Source of the DNA: Myrica gale
Taxonomy: Eukaryota > Streptophyta > Magnoliopsida > Fagales > Myricaceae
Direction: 5' to 3'
NCBI GenBank assembly: GCA_963930655.1
Contig: OZ005603.1
Coordinates: forward strand, 10,935,001 to 10,999,000
Length of the DNA stretch: 64,000 nt
How positions within the stretch are numbered: the stretch's first letter is position 1; every line of letters starts with the position of its first letter. Both the position numbers and the translations under genes were made by a program. Under the pieces are notes generated by a model, which was given only the letters and a program-made list of their open reading frames with translations, searched no databases and was not told where the DNA came from. Positions 22,342 to 33,866 of the stretch are shown here, in pieces.

Positions 22342-23011
22342 ATATCGCTACAATAAAACTATGAGGGTTTATAATAACAAATTGTGGTAATTATATTTAG
22401 TATTTTCATTTTAATTAAATATTTTTCAATTTGATAAAGAAATCATGTTATGTTCAGCATGGAATTCAACTTTAGTTTCATTTCGTGCGTTATAGATGTA
22501 TAAATCGTACTTTGTTTCTCATACTGTTATAGGTGAAAGATCTAACATCTAGCAACGGGTAGTAGATTATGTGGAAGATATCTATGTATTTTCACCTCCA
22601 AAGAATTTCAATCTGCAAATTATGGACAAAAGATTTTCTTACTGGGTTTGGCACTATGCTCTAGCTTGGATGCTCTGCGTTTGCCATGATCTTTGACCTT
22701 ATTTGTTACATTCTTTCTATTCTTTTCCTTTTGGTGCCACAATTAGTTTGTCTTTCCATTCTTATGAATGTATGAGAGAAGCAATTCATTGTAAATAAAG
22801 CTGCTGAGCCAGAGATCATCCTGAAAATAGGAATACATTCATTTGTGATAGACAGTATTCTTGACCTGCCTTTAGGGTGAATTTAATGCAATGTGAGGCG
22901 CATTTGGTGCTGCTTCATATTGTGCTCTAGTAGCAAATGTATACTGGAATGATTACACAAAAAACATTTTTTCATCTCCATGATCGTCATGGGACCAGAC
23001 CTACCGCATCC

Positions 23012-23045
23012 ACAACCCCCCCCCCCCCCCCACCCCCACCAAAGC
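23012..23045. repeat. poly-C tract
   Basis: A run of about 18 C followed by an ACCCCCACC tail, within the PTAC14-like relic. A smaller C run lies at 23346-23358. Confidence 0.9.
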
Positions 23046-24944
23046 CCCTTTCTCACATTTTTTCACCTATATCATCTTTCCCCCATAGTCTTTTTTTTTC
23101 TCACAGAATTGTCGCCGAACCAGCCTCCTTTAGAGGAAGCGGAACTCATGTTGATGTATATTAACAGAAGGATCATACTGAACATGAACCAGAAAGATCT
23201 AATGAAAAACAGAAGCTCCAAATTGCCGCAGAAGTCTAAGGGACCAATATGGATTTTAGCCTTGTTCATATTGGTCCCTGTGGATTTTCGTCATCTGTGG
23301 TAATTTTATTTTAGCTCAACTCAGTTCTTTTTCCTGTTTAAGAGACCCCCCCCCCCTCCAAAACAACCATGTAAATACTGTAGATTTAAGGCATCGCGTA
23401 TTATTTTCTGAATGTTACATGTGAGAGCTACATTTTTGAAAAAGTTTCTTTTTTCTTCATCAGTTGTCCTCTGATCCTATTCTATATACAACATTCCACC
23501 AATTGAGGAAATCATTTGGAATAACAAAAGATTACCACCAGAATTGTCTTCTCATGAGATCTCCCTCTGATGCATATCTCTTGCACAAATTTCTAGGCAT
23601 GAATCTAGCCGTTAAATAGAGAAATTGACAATGACAGATGAATTTTTACATGTAGAGGACTCTGACACACAAATTATTCGACCTGTGTGAATTTTTAATC
23701 CAGTATATTCTCAGCTGAAACTATACATCTTCAATTTGCATGTGAATTTTTGGAAGGACGCAATTGATGTTCTTACCCAGAATCACCTTTATTTAGCCGA
23801 GTGCTTATAGGCAGAAGAGTGTTAGCATCCTCGTGGTATCACCTCCGTACAGAATGCTTTGAAAATATTTTCCTTTTCTGTTGGATAAGTGCTTTGGAAG
23901 CTTTATTTGCATCTAAAATGTAGTTTCTCTATGTGTGGTAATTTTCTTGGAATTAAGCTGTAAGTTATATCTGCCTCGAATGTGCAGAATCCTTGGGATG
24001 TGATCCATTTCTCAGGCAATGCATGCGTTCATTTGGATTCATTCTTGTCGGTCTTCAATATACCTGGTCTACCTGAAGAGTATTATCACAATGGTACTGC
24101 TCACCTGATATTTTTCATTCAACGACATGCTTTATATTAAATTATTTTTGCACTTTAAATTTGGATTTATCATCAAATTGATCAAATAGGAATTTGTAGC
24201 AGGTCGGCTGTCAAATGATGGAGATACTTTTGTTGATGGAGCAGTCATTGCAGCCGCAAGAACAATCCCTACTTGGTCGGATGGGGATGTACCTCCCATC
24301 CCAAGCATGGAATGGAAAGCTGTGAGGGAGCTACAAGAAGAATGCCAGCAAATGCTGGCCAGATTTCCTACCACCTCTGAGCAAGACCAGAAAATACAGG
24401 TATGGTTTCCTTGCTCATCCTCACACTCTAGGAAGACCGAATTGTTAGTAGGATTCTACCTACTCTTGGCCATTGTGCTAATGTATGGTTAAACCTTCTA
24501 AATTCAGAAAATGACAATATGCTTGAATGTTAAAAATCATATGACTTTAAATTTCTTTGGATAGCTAGTAGACTTCTTGTAATATGCTTGAATATGATTA
24601 TATATATTTGAAGCTTTTATTTTTCCCCATTTTATTACCAACAGATTCTATGCTAGAACATAGAAGGACGCATGAATCCGCAATCAAGTGTGTTGCCTTC
24701 ACACTAAACTTTTTCCATAGCGTCTTGCCTTCTACATGTTCTAAAAGTGACTCCTCTGCTTAATGATTGCTCTGTTAATACGGACATTTGCAGGTATAGA
24801 TTGCACCGGAAGTTATTCATAGAAAAGACCATTCAGGAATTGAAGATCTATCAAGAGCAGATACTGTTCGAATCATCAAGTTTTCAACATGAAAGGCATT
24901 GGAAAATTTTGTCTAGCTATTTTGCTAAAAGCATCATCAGTTGA

Positions 24945-25109
24945 ATGGCTAATGTTAATACACTTGCTTAGGACTCTCAGTTTGCAAAAAAAATTATTAT
25001 AACTTCAAAGTTTGTGTCTCATGTCCATCTTTTTTCCCGTCATCTTATTCTCTTTTGTTTTTTCTTTTTTTTTTCTAATCTTATTCTCTTTTGTTTGCTG
25101 GTCTTTTTT
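24945..25109. other. T-rich spacer
   Basis: Contains a TCTTATTCTCTTTTGTTT word repeated twice next to the LINE poly-T. No gene. Confidence 0.4.
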
Positions 25110-25872
25110 TTTTTTTAAATCATAACAACGAAACTTTATTCCATATAGCAGAAAATAAGAACATAACAAACGAAGGGGGGTCAGTCCCCTCGTAAGTCTA
25201 CACTAGATCCGGAAAGTGCTCAGATACATCAGGGTAGCCTATTGAGAGGCGGCCCAACGATGTGGTTATGCAGTTAGCATCTCTCTTAACAAACTTAAAC
25301 TCGACAAAATCAAAATGGCTCAGGCTTCGATGAATAGCCTCCAGCTTGAGGAAATTTTGAAGAGCTTTGAACTCTAGAAGGGCATCACCTTCAAGCTTGA
25401 CAGGATTCTTATGGCTTCTTGGATTCCTAACTGCGCAGTTACTGCCTCACCCTCCAGCGGACTGTCTACAATCTTCTTGCAGATCTGGGCTCCCACAACC
25501 TTTCCTTTATGATCACGCAGAAATCACAGCCCCTACTACAAATTCCTCTCTAAACGTCGTGTCAAAGTTGATCTTTGTAGTACCAGACCAGGTTGTGGCC
25601 TGCAATTTGGTTTCTTTGACATTCCAGGAAGCCATGTCCCCGAGTAGCTCAGTGAATCTTTGCAACTATTGATTGGACACCCCACTTTGTTCCTTGATGC
25701 ACCAGAACATTTCTAAACCACCAAATCAGGTCGACCGTGTGGTGAAAATCTGGAAGTGATGTTGGTCTTTTATTGGAATTCTTAACTTTTGATTTGGATA
25801 GAGGATGACTTCAATCCATTCCAGCAGCGTCAGTTGGTGAAAAACTGTTATGTCAATAGGTCAAGGAGACTC
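25110..25872 (-). mobile_element. 5'-truncated LINE 3' end with RNase H domain
   Basis: On the minus strand this ends in a poly-A tail (the T-run at about 25105-25120), as expected of a LINE. Upstream of the tail are the pieces KINFD, DHKGKVVGAQICKK, SPLEGEA, LGIQEAIRI and, near the end, FKFVKRDANC, the plant RNase H (RVT_3) signature with the VKRDAN motif. In-frame stops show it is dead. It is truncated at about 25872, where it abuts the duplicated MOSC upstream segment. A target duplication was not found. It closely matches 1-530. Confidence 0.75.
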
Positions 25873-25879
25873 CCACACA

Positions 25880-26292
25880 GATTGACAGACTTACATCTCA
25901 TATAATTCCATGAGTCGTTGAAGATCGTGTGTAAAGTTTTGTTTAGTAATTTTAGAATTTATATATATATCCACGTATTCATTTTCAAGCTTTTTAGAAT
26001 AAAACTATTGATAAGACTTTAAAAATATAATTTTTATTTGTTTTGTTCCATACCTATGACAAAAAGATGCACTTTACCTACTGTAGAGTCTAAATAAACT
26101 AACCATTAATAGAAACCTCTCCCCAATCTTCAAATAGTAAATCCTTTATTGTTCACATAATTCCATGATCTATTTGATACTATATATTAAGCCGGATACG
26201 TTTGAAGATTGAGAGACTATTACGCAATGATCTAAATTCAATTAATGTAAGATTTTCAATTAAGTAATTAATCGGTTTGTGTGAAATAAATA
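25880..26292. repeat. MOSC upstream segment, copy 2, left part
   Basis: Matches about 9150-9600. The match resumes after the CACTA element at 29676 and runs on into a copy of MOSC exon 1. Confidence 0.8.
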
Positions 26293-27409
26293 CACTACAA
26301 AAAAAACCACCTATAGCGGCGGTCACTGTAGCGACGGTCACCAATACCGTCGCTACAAAGTGTTTTTAGCGGCGGTTTTAGTCAACCGCGGCTATTTATT
26401 TTTGTTAGTCGCGGTCTCTATAGCCGCGGTCCCTGACCGCGGCTACAGACCCAATATAGCTGCGGTTTTGAATAAACCGCGGGTATATGTCAGTGTCTAT
26501 AGCGGCGGTCAGTTGACCGCCGCTATAGGAAGGGGGTCTACAGCGGCGGTCATGCTGACCGCCGCTGAATCTCGTACCTGTAGCGGCGGTCTTTGTAGTG
26601 ACCGCTGCTATAGGTATAATTTAAAAAAAATGAAAAAAATTAGAAAAATGAAATTTTATGTGTTATTTAAGGTTAAAAATTGTTTTATTGACTATTTATT
26701 CCTTTTTATATATAATTGTATTTTGTCACATGTTTTAAAAAAATTTTAAGAGACATAGTTAATAAAATATGAAATTAGAGAGAGTGTTATGAATATTGAA
26801 GTTGTTATATAGAATTGGGGCACTTTTCGCACACGTGTCGGTTTTTTGGTCATAACTTTCGCTACAAGTATCCGATTCGCGCCCATGACCCCAATTCGGA
26901 AAGCTCTTTTCGGCGCGCACGTCGTGGGCACCCAACTTCGCTTCGGTGCGCCTCTTTTCGAGCCATAAATCCGCTGTTTTCCCTCTCAAAAACCTATTTT
27001 TAGTTATGATTTTCTTTCCTTTACCGTTTAGGAATTATTTTTGAACCCGATTTGGGTCATATTTTGGCAGTCTATTTAATTTTGGTAAAATCGTATTAGG
27101 GATGAGATTTTAGCTATTTTAGATATTTTATATATTAAATTATAAATATTATATATTATTACAATTAAGATTATTATACTAGTTATGAAAATAGTATAAA
27201 ATAATATACTATTAATACTAAATATAAATATTTTTAAATATTATTATAAATTACAAATGAACTATATTTACTAAACATCTGTATAATAATTTACTCAAAA
27301 ATACATAACATGTATATAGCTTATTATTAAAGAAATTTAAGAATTACAAATAATAATAAACAAAACTCAAAACTCCCTACATTTAGCGCCAAAAAAAGCT
27401 CAAATGTTT

Positions 27410-27640
27410 CGTTCAGCGCCAAACTTTTTTACTCCTTGTGTATTTTTGCCCCCTTCCTCTCCTCTCCCTCTCGAATTCCCCCTTTCCCCTCTCTCTCTCT
27501 CTGAGTCTCCATTTGAAAAATCTCTCACTCTACTCTCCCAGTCCCTCCGGCTCTCAGCCGCTCTCTCACTGCCTCTCAGTCTCTCTCTCACTCCCTCTCA
27601 GCCTCTCTCTCACTCCCTCTTAGCTCCTCCTCCGGCGACC
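27410..27640. repeat. CT-rich tract inside Pack-CACTA
   Basis: Long C/T-rich stretch with many CTCTCT runs, resembling a plant 5' leader. The proline/leucine/serine-rich reading frames here are low-complexity artefacts. Confidence 0.7.
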
Positions 27641-27660
27641 GGAAGCCCATTTGAAAGATT

Positions 27661-27780
27661 ATGGAGCTGGAGCCTTCAAATCCTAGGTATCTGACGCTGA
27701 TTTCGAATGTGAGTGCATCAATGGGGCAGTGGAAAGATGCTTTGATCTCTAGGGTAGCAATGAGACAGCAAGGTATGGAA
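27661..27780 (+). pseudogene. captured PPR (E-domain) fragment
   Basis: The frame from 27661 reads MELEPSNPRYLTLISN, then ASMGQWKDA and a RVAMRQQGM tail. This is the conserved E-domain pattern of PLS-class plant PPR proteins (LEP.N...Y..LSNIYA..G.W.....R..M...G). It belongs to a different PPR subclass from EMB1025, so it was not copied from the neighbour. Only about 40 codons are recognisable. Confidence 0.7.
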
Positions 27781-28269
27781 AATATCTTGCTCACATTCTT
27801 TGCTTATGGGCTGTATTTGGAGTTTGTTCAAGATCCATTCGCTTTAGATACCAGGGCGTAACGATGGATGTTTGGGCCTCTTTAGAATTGCTATAGTGTG
27901 GCTCTATATATGGTTGAATTATATTTACGAGCCATGTTTATGGTTGAAGAAGGAGTATTTGCTTCGGTTTAGATGCAATTAGCTGTTTATACGACTTTTG
28001 GTCGGTTAATTTATAGGTTGCGAGGAATCAATGTTGTTTTGCTTCTATGGCTAATTTTTATTTTTAGCTTAATTTCACACGTCTGTTGTGATTTGGTTTT
28101 GTCAGAAGTACCTCTAATTTGGTTTGAACTTAGTTTCTCTTTATGTTGTTCTGTTCCTGGAATGCGGGTGTCATGTAAAAGGAATCTCCATAAAATTGGA
28201 TGTTGGAGCATCTTGGCTTTACCAAGGGTATGCAATCATCATATTTTATTTCTTCGAAATCTTGAGTCA

Positions 28270-28578
28270 ACCAAACTCAGAGAAACTTGAGTTATGGGAT
28301 AGAATTAAAATCCTAAGTATGAATCTAATATCAATATGTGTTTATGCTTTTACTATGCCTACATATACTAGCTCGTAATACGTTCTCTTTAATCTTATTT
28401 TTCTCAAAGATATTATAATTAATCTAGTGGACTCATGTTTTATCCAGGTTTCACAAGGATGGTTGTGTCCCTATGGGCAGTGACAATGCTGAGCTTACAC
28501 ATTAGAGTTCATGTCAACATATTGGGGAGGCATTTATATCTTGACACTGCACGGGGTCTTGGAAACTCTTATTCACTT
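28270..28578 (+). pseudogene. PEX3: captured PEX3 fragment (two exons and intron)
   Basis: The first exon piece, about 28270-28317, gives SEKLELWDRIKIL and ends at an A|GTATG donor. After TTTATCCAG the second exon, 28448-28578, gives SFTRMVVSLWAVTMLSL and VNILGRHLYLDTARGLGN, ending at a GTAAGA donor. Joined, the frame is kept across the intron. This matches the middle of plant peroxin 3, the peroxisome membrane docking factor for PEX19, as I recall it. Keeping the intron shows the capture was from genomic DNA, not a transcript. Confidence 0.75.
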
Positions 28579-28779
28579 GTAAGAGCTCCCTTTCTTTTCC
28601 ATAAATATGTTATAACGTATATATGGAAACACAGCTACACGTATATATAGAAAGAGTTCATGTTTCATTAGTTGTCTGTTGAAGGAATGGGGTGAATCTT
28701 AGCATCTTCTGGAAGTCATAAGCATTAAGATTGGATAAATAGGCTTAGCAGATGTGCCACTAGATTTCTTTGCTTTTTT

Positions 28780-29020
28780 TTAAGTGTTGCTAGCATGCAC
28801 GATGGAGCTTGAAGGAAGATGCTATGTTGTTTGTAGCATATGTAGAAAGTTTGTGCAATTTCCTATTCGACCATTACAAGTCACAGGCAATGCATCTTAT
28901 TTTTTCCTGACTACAGCATTAATCACTGATCAACAGACAAATAGCTGGAGCTTAGTGAGGATTTCTGAATTTGGTTATATAAGAGTGAATGCAACAAAGG
29001 CAGTGCTGGATTTCGAGGTT
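28780..29020 (+). pseudogene. captured probable purple acid phosphatase fragment
   Basis: An 80-codon frame contains WSLVRISEFGYIRVNATK, close to the C-terminal RISEFGY.R..ATK pattern of large plant purple acid phosphatases of the PAP1/PAP24/PAP27 group. The upstream part of the frame (MELEGRCYVVCSICRK...) is not recognised. The identity is tentative. Confidence 0.5.
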
Positions 29021-29675
29021 AGTATGCTCAACTTTAGACTGCTAGGCAACATCTAAAGACAAAATTGATTGTATTTAGGCAGATAAAAGTAGTGTTTATA
29101 TAGGCATGAAATACCCAAACTTCCGTGCTGAAATCTGGAGAGTGAATGTCATCTGATGTGGAGGCCTGACTTGAAAATACCCAAATTCTGCTAAATAGTT
29201 ATGGCCTAATATTTTATGTTTATGATTAACAATTTTTCATGGACAATTTATGTGTATGATTTTTTTCTTTGGTTTTTTAGTACATGGACAAAATAATCTG
29301 TGTTTTGGAGTTTGAAATGAGCTTTTTTCTGAGGCTTAGTCCATGGAGCGGAGGCTTGGGCCGACCGCGGCTATAGGTTGAACCTGACCGCTGCTATAGG
29401 TCTATAGCAGCGGTCATATTAGGTCTGTAGCGGCGGTCAATGACCGCCGCTACAGACCTTCAGTGCAACTGCGCTCGGGTTTATAGCGGCGGTTTCGACC
29501 GCTGCTACGTGACCGCCGCTATAGACCCGAGGTCTTCACCAGCGGTCACCGAAACCGCCGCTATAGAGTTATGCCGACGGAGCTATAAAAAACCGCTGCT
29601 ATAGCCTATAGCAGCGATTTTTTGAGCTATAGCAGCGGTTTTCGACCGCCGCTATAGGTCAATTTTTTTGTAGTG

Positions 29676-30046
29676 ATAACTGCATAAATTTTTAGATTAA
29701 TTATTCAAGGTGTGTGTAAACTGGGGAGAGAGCAGTTTGTTACATCAAATTTTTATATTCATTTTTCTTTTCTTTTCTCTTTTCGTGGTTTTTTTTTCAA
29801 CGTACCGAAATATTATAAGAAAGAAAGGCACAAAGTTCTCTCTTTTCGTGTCTTGCTACTGGTGCTGTCGCAGGTGTCGCTTTACTTCCACTGCAGTTGG
29901 CCGCGCCATTGCCATGTATCATAGCATAACACAAAAGCACACACAGTACACCTTAAGATTGGCAGCCAGTCTCTCATCAATTTTCGAATACCCAGTAAAG
30001 TCATGTCGTGGAATTTCGGTTCCTCAAGCGCCCATCACTCCCACGG
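29676..30046 (+). pseudogene. MOSC promoter-proximal segment and exon 1, copy 2
   Basis: Continues the copy of the MOSC 5' region after the CACTA element. The T-run near 29790-29800 is the unoccupied form of the site where copy 1 holds the Pack-MULE. Exon 1 is copied at about 29958-30046 (VSSIFEYPVKSCRGISVP is readable) but its start codon is ATT instead of ATG, and homology stops at the exon 1 donor. No other MOSC exons follow. It is a non-functional fragment. Confidence 0.85.
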
Positions 30047-30387
30047 CTAAAAACTATGGAAAGAATGGAAAATCAGGTTAGTATTTTTTTTTCCTAAGCG
30101 TGGTCATTAGTATTCGACAGCATCTTGATCACTTGCAATGATGGAGAGCTCAACATGTTCGGAGAGGTGCAAACACTTTGGCGCAGCAGTTATTTTAGCA
30201 ATTTTCCGATCTTACTTGGCTGTATGCGGGCATGGACCCCGATCCTGATTGACAAGAATTGACGAATCCTTTCTTGCTACTTCCCTCATTGTATAACCGT
30301 CTTTATCTACAACGCTGCTTTGAACGCCCTAAATAGGCACACCTTCCATTGTAACCGAATTATTCAGGGTAATGGGAGTACAACATC
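30047..30387. other. spacer, nothing recognised
   Basis: Unique sequence between the MOSC fragment and the start of duplication block A at an ACATCGTTGTG word. Confidence 0.4.
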
Positions 30388-30496
30388 GTTGTGATTTAAA
30401 AAGAAAAAAAGAAAAAGAATAAAGAGGGAAAGGAAAAAGAGGAAAGGCAATCTTATTGAGGATAAGAAGACTGAAGGATAAAGTAGTACAATGGTT

Positions 30497-32276
30497 TCAA
30501 GGGCCGGTTGTTTGCTTGATATTGTCGGCATCAGCTTTCAGCGATTTCATCTTGTCTTGCAGATGGGCCATATCATAAGTTGCATGAAGACCAAAGAATA
30601 CAAGTATACTAACATTACAAAGCTGCAGATTCCAAATCTAGTAAATGACTCAGAGCCCAAAGACCCCATGAGAAAGATATTTATCTCAATTGACAGGGAT
30701 CGAAGCCAGGGGACGAGTAGAACCCCCCAAACTTTAGGCGTCCTTTGTTGAGGGAGAAACATTGAAAGCCCTGCTGTTCCCAAGAGCCAAAGAGGAATAG
30801 TAATAGTATATCCAAGCCAACCATCAGGATTCAATCTCCAGCATGCTGCAGCTGCCATTGAGGAGGCAATAATGATCAACAAGAAGATAAGAAGCTTCAG
30901 GAGGTTAATTCGCGGGGTGATTTCTCTCACATAGTATCTCGTCACAAGAAGTGCAACAGGCATCATCGTAAAGATAAAAAGTGTGCTCACTGATAACAGG
31001 CCTGCCAGGACATCCAAGATAGAAAAGAAAGCAATACAGGCACTTGAAATGGTAATCAATAGTGTAGCATTTATGGGGGTTCCTGTCTTTGGGTGGACAA
31101 GAGCAAATTAACCATGGTGGAATCATGTGAGCTCTTGCAATATGAGTAACATATTGTGCCTGTCCTAGTGCCCCTACAAGAAGAACAGTTGTCATTCCCT
31201 TCAAGGCACCAAGAGCTACCAGGTACTTTGCCCATTTCATGCCCACACTCTGGAAGGCTAATGAATATGGTGCTTCCCGATCAATGTCTGTGTACTTCTG
31301 CATCATAGCCAGCGCAAGTGCCATTAAGCAATATATCACGGTGATGATGGACATGGATCCAAGCAACCATAATGGTATGTCTCTCGATGGATTTTTGGTT
31401 TCTTCAGCCATGGTGGCAATATTGTTAAATCCACCGTAAGCGAAGTAAACAATTGCAGCAGCCTGGAAGATTCCTTTTGCTCCGTAAGGCAAGAAGGGTG
31501 TCAAATTTGACGTTTTGGCGTGAGCAAATCCTGCAATTATCACAAAGAAAATTACTATAGTGTTAATTGCAGATGCTATCCAGTTTAAGTACGAAGTTTT
31601 CCTCGTGCTGATCATTGCAATTGTTGCGGCAATTGAAAGGACGGCGACAGCTATTGGGTCAAGGAAATTAAACCGATCAGTGAGGTTTGTGTGAATGCGT
31701 AATGAGTTACGCCGGAGGTTCAGTAGACTCGTAAAGTAAGATGTGCACCCTCTGGCAACTGCCGCAGTTCCAACATTGCTCTCAAGAAGTAGGTTTCCTG
31801 CTGTTATGAAAGCTGCGAAGTCACCTAATTCAATTCTTAGGTTAGCGAATGACCCTCATGCTACGGGGATTTCTACTGCAAATTTCGTGTAGCAAAAGAC
31901 GGAAAGCATTGCTGAAACACCAGAAGCAACATAGTACAAGACAATGGCTGGTCCTGCATGATCATGTGCTTCCTTCCTGGCCAGTGAGCACGAAGATGCC
32001 TGTACCAATAACTGAGCCAAATCCAAACCAAGTGAGATCCCACCAGGTCAGGCATCGTTTCATATCATTCTCACTTTGTTTTCGAAGTTCACCAATCTCC
32101 TCGGCATCGTTTGATCTGCTTATGAGACGGTCCATGAACCGAATATATGTTTGTGATAGTGCAGATCGATAAGTGCCGCAGTTTTGAAAAGATTCCTCCG
32201 GAAAGAAATCTTGTTTGCTCCATCTCCAATAGTTTCTTGGTTGGGCATCATCCCCCACTTTGCCGGTGGAACTCAT
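30497..32276 (-). pseudogene. cationic amino acid transporter (CAT), frameshifted copy 1
   Basis: Single-exon gene of the plant CAT (APC superfamily) family, with 14 or so predicted membrane segments, that would move cationic amino acids across a membrane. It starts MSSTGKVGDD at 32276 and has RCLTWWDLTWFGFGSVIG and TRKTSYLNWIASAI. Compared with copy 2 there is a 4-nt insertion near 31970, another 4-nt insertion near 31108 and a 1-nt deletion near 30605, each shifting the frame. The longest surviving open piece is 31615-30905. It is a pseudogene. Its closest relatives appear to be the intron-poor CAT1/CAT5/CAT8 group. The spot corresponding to the copia insertion (about 31697) is unoccupied here. 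Confidence 0.9.
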
Positions 32277-32580
32277 TTTTAGTGTTTTGCCTTATTTTCT
32301 CTACCGCTACTGAAGGGAGAGACTGATGAAAAACATATGAAGAGTGCTCCCGTCATATAAGCTTCCATGTTTCAGCAAGTGTTGCTTTGTTTTAAGCTTA
32401 ATTATTCCATTAGTCCCTGTTGTATTTCGAAATCTCAAATTATCTCTGTACTATTTTTCGTTGTAAAATGCTACCTGTGAAATATTAATATGTTAATATA
32501 GTCATTTTCGTCGAAAGATATCTATATTTGGACAACAAATTTCTATGTAACTAACGTGGACGCCTCTTGAACAATACTTG

Positions 32581-32776
32581 GGCTGTGTTTGCATGGTAAA
32601 ATTTTACCCCTCCTAAAATTTTAACACAATAAAATATTACAATATAATCTCTCTCTCCTCATCAAATCATTACTTTTCACTACAAAAAATATAAAAAATT
32701 ACCTCTCTTCACTTTTTCACTAAACCCAATACCTAAAATTTTAACAACACTAAAATTTTACGAAACAAACACAGCC
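32581..32776. mobile_element. MITE, GGCTGTGTTTG ends
   Basis: GGCTGTGTTTG at the left and CAAACACAGCC at the right are inverted. The interior (ACACAATAAAATATTACAATATAATC) is nearly the same as in the element at 48952-49149. No coding capacity. PIF/Harbinger-like by its ends; the 3-bp target duplication is not clean. Confidence 0.75.
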
Positions 32777-33571
32777 TTAACTTGTAAGTGTCTATTTTTA
32801 ATTATAAAAAATTCATGAGTGCCACCCAATATATGTTGTCACATGAGACCCAAAGGTTCTTCCTAGGTCAAGTATATAACAGAGATAGTGATAATTAATT
32901 TTTAACCATGAATGCAATGCTGGTATTGTTTAGGATGTGTCTCTACTAGCCACGTAGGAGTTTGTCGTTCAAATACAGACATCAATGTATTAACACATTA
33001 TTTTCCAGGACTACTTTAAGTTGAGAAAATACTTTAAGATAAATTTGAGATTTTAAAATACTACCGGGACCAATAGAACAATTAAGCCTTTATAACGAGA
33101 AACTGAAGATTTTCGATGGATATTTTGTCCAATTATGGATAACGAAGCTTATGGTTTTGACTTGTGAGCTCCATGATTAATGGTTGACATCAAGTCCACG
33201 ATACAAACAAAATAGGAGGGAGCGGGCCTAAGCGCTAGTGGTTGTAAATCTGTGCTATTATGGCACGGCAGAGAAGATGCGTACCTTTGGAGGAAACGGT
33301 AAATGGACTTTAAAAAGCCATATCGTTTGGAGTTTAGTCCTGAAAACCTGTGAAGATTCCATTGCTGGTGCTCTAAGAGTCTTAACACCTTGACCTTTTT
33401 TTTCTCTAAGACCAATGCATAGACTTTACTGGCTCTAGGTAACAAGTCTTGTAGAAGAGCCGAGAGCGACAATCTTTTGTTGTTTAGCACTAAAAAAAAG
33501 CGTGAAGATTCCATTGCTTGTGTTCTGCTCTTTTTGTCAAAAAGATACGAAGAGTCTGCTTGATACTAGGG

Positions 33572-33866
33572 ATATGTTCGTTTTCACATTTTTTTTTCAG
33601 TATTCTAAGTATATTTATAAATCTATCACCGAACATATTCAGAATTCAAACACAAACACCAATACATTTTACATAATCTCCAACAATTTTTTATTCAATA
33701 TAAATTTTCCCTTCTATATTTTTTCACATATCTCTAATACTTTTTTATTAAACAATTACATCAAATCATTTCTCTCTCCACTTTACACAAACACCAATAA
33801 AACACTATTCATCATAAAAATTCACAACTTCTCTAAATTCTACATTTTTACTCAAAACGAACATAA
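33572..33866. mobile_element. MITE, ATGTTCG ends
   Basis: Starts ATATGTTCGTTTTCA and ends CGAACATAA. The interior matches 49223-49528 in the opposite orientation (for example ATTACATCAAATCATTTCTC here). AT-rich, non-coding. Confidence 0.75.

Larger units (their letters stand above)
21900..24944 (+). pseudogene. PTAC14: eroded PTAC14-like SET-domain gene
   Basis: Matches the second half of plastid transcriptionally active chromosome protein 14, a SET-family subunit associated with the plastid-encoded RNA polymerase. Pieces in order: exon to 22062 (LARDPERFIWAVGIAQSRC, MQLRIGALVQDTNMLIPYA); 23988-24093 (NPWDVIHFSG, FLSVFNIPGLPEEYYH); 24203-24399 (GDTFVDGAVIAAARTIPTWS, PPIPS, TTSEQDQK); a short exon near 24653-24690 (SMLEHRRTHESAIK); and 24794-24944 (YRLHRKLFIEKTIQELKIYQ). 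The N-terminal third is absent, and so are the exons for the SET core after IPYA (the NHS and GEE...Y region), where a SINE and C-rich runs now lie. The junction into the 24653 exon is also off by one base. It cannot make a SET protein and is a relic. Confidence 0.8.
26293..29675 (+). mobile_element. Pack-CACTA transposon
   Basis: The left end is CACTACAAAAAAA and the right end is TTTTTTTGTAGTG, the terminal signature of CACTA (En/Spm) elements. The 3-bp target duplication ATA is perfect (26290-26292 and 29676-29678). Both subterminal regions (26310-26615 and 29355-29655) are packed with copies, in both orientations, of TATAGCGGCGGTC-like units, the usual transposase-binding arrays. The 3383-bp element has no transposase. 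The interior carries at least three host gene fragments, some with introns kept, all on the plus strand. Confidence 0.92.

Noticed and set aside
26360..26749. 129-codon frame with AAV and RGY repeats
   Set aside because: Translation of the CACTA subterminal repeat array.
27404..27694. Leu/Pro/Ser-rich frames in the CT-rich tract
   Set aside because: Low-complexity translation of CT repeats; only the downstream PPR-like part has family signal.
33149..33514. 121-codon minus-strand frame between CAT and TAM41
   Set aside because: No family signal and not kept in block A copy 2.
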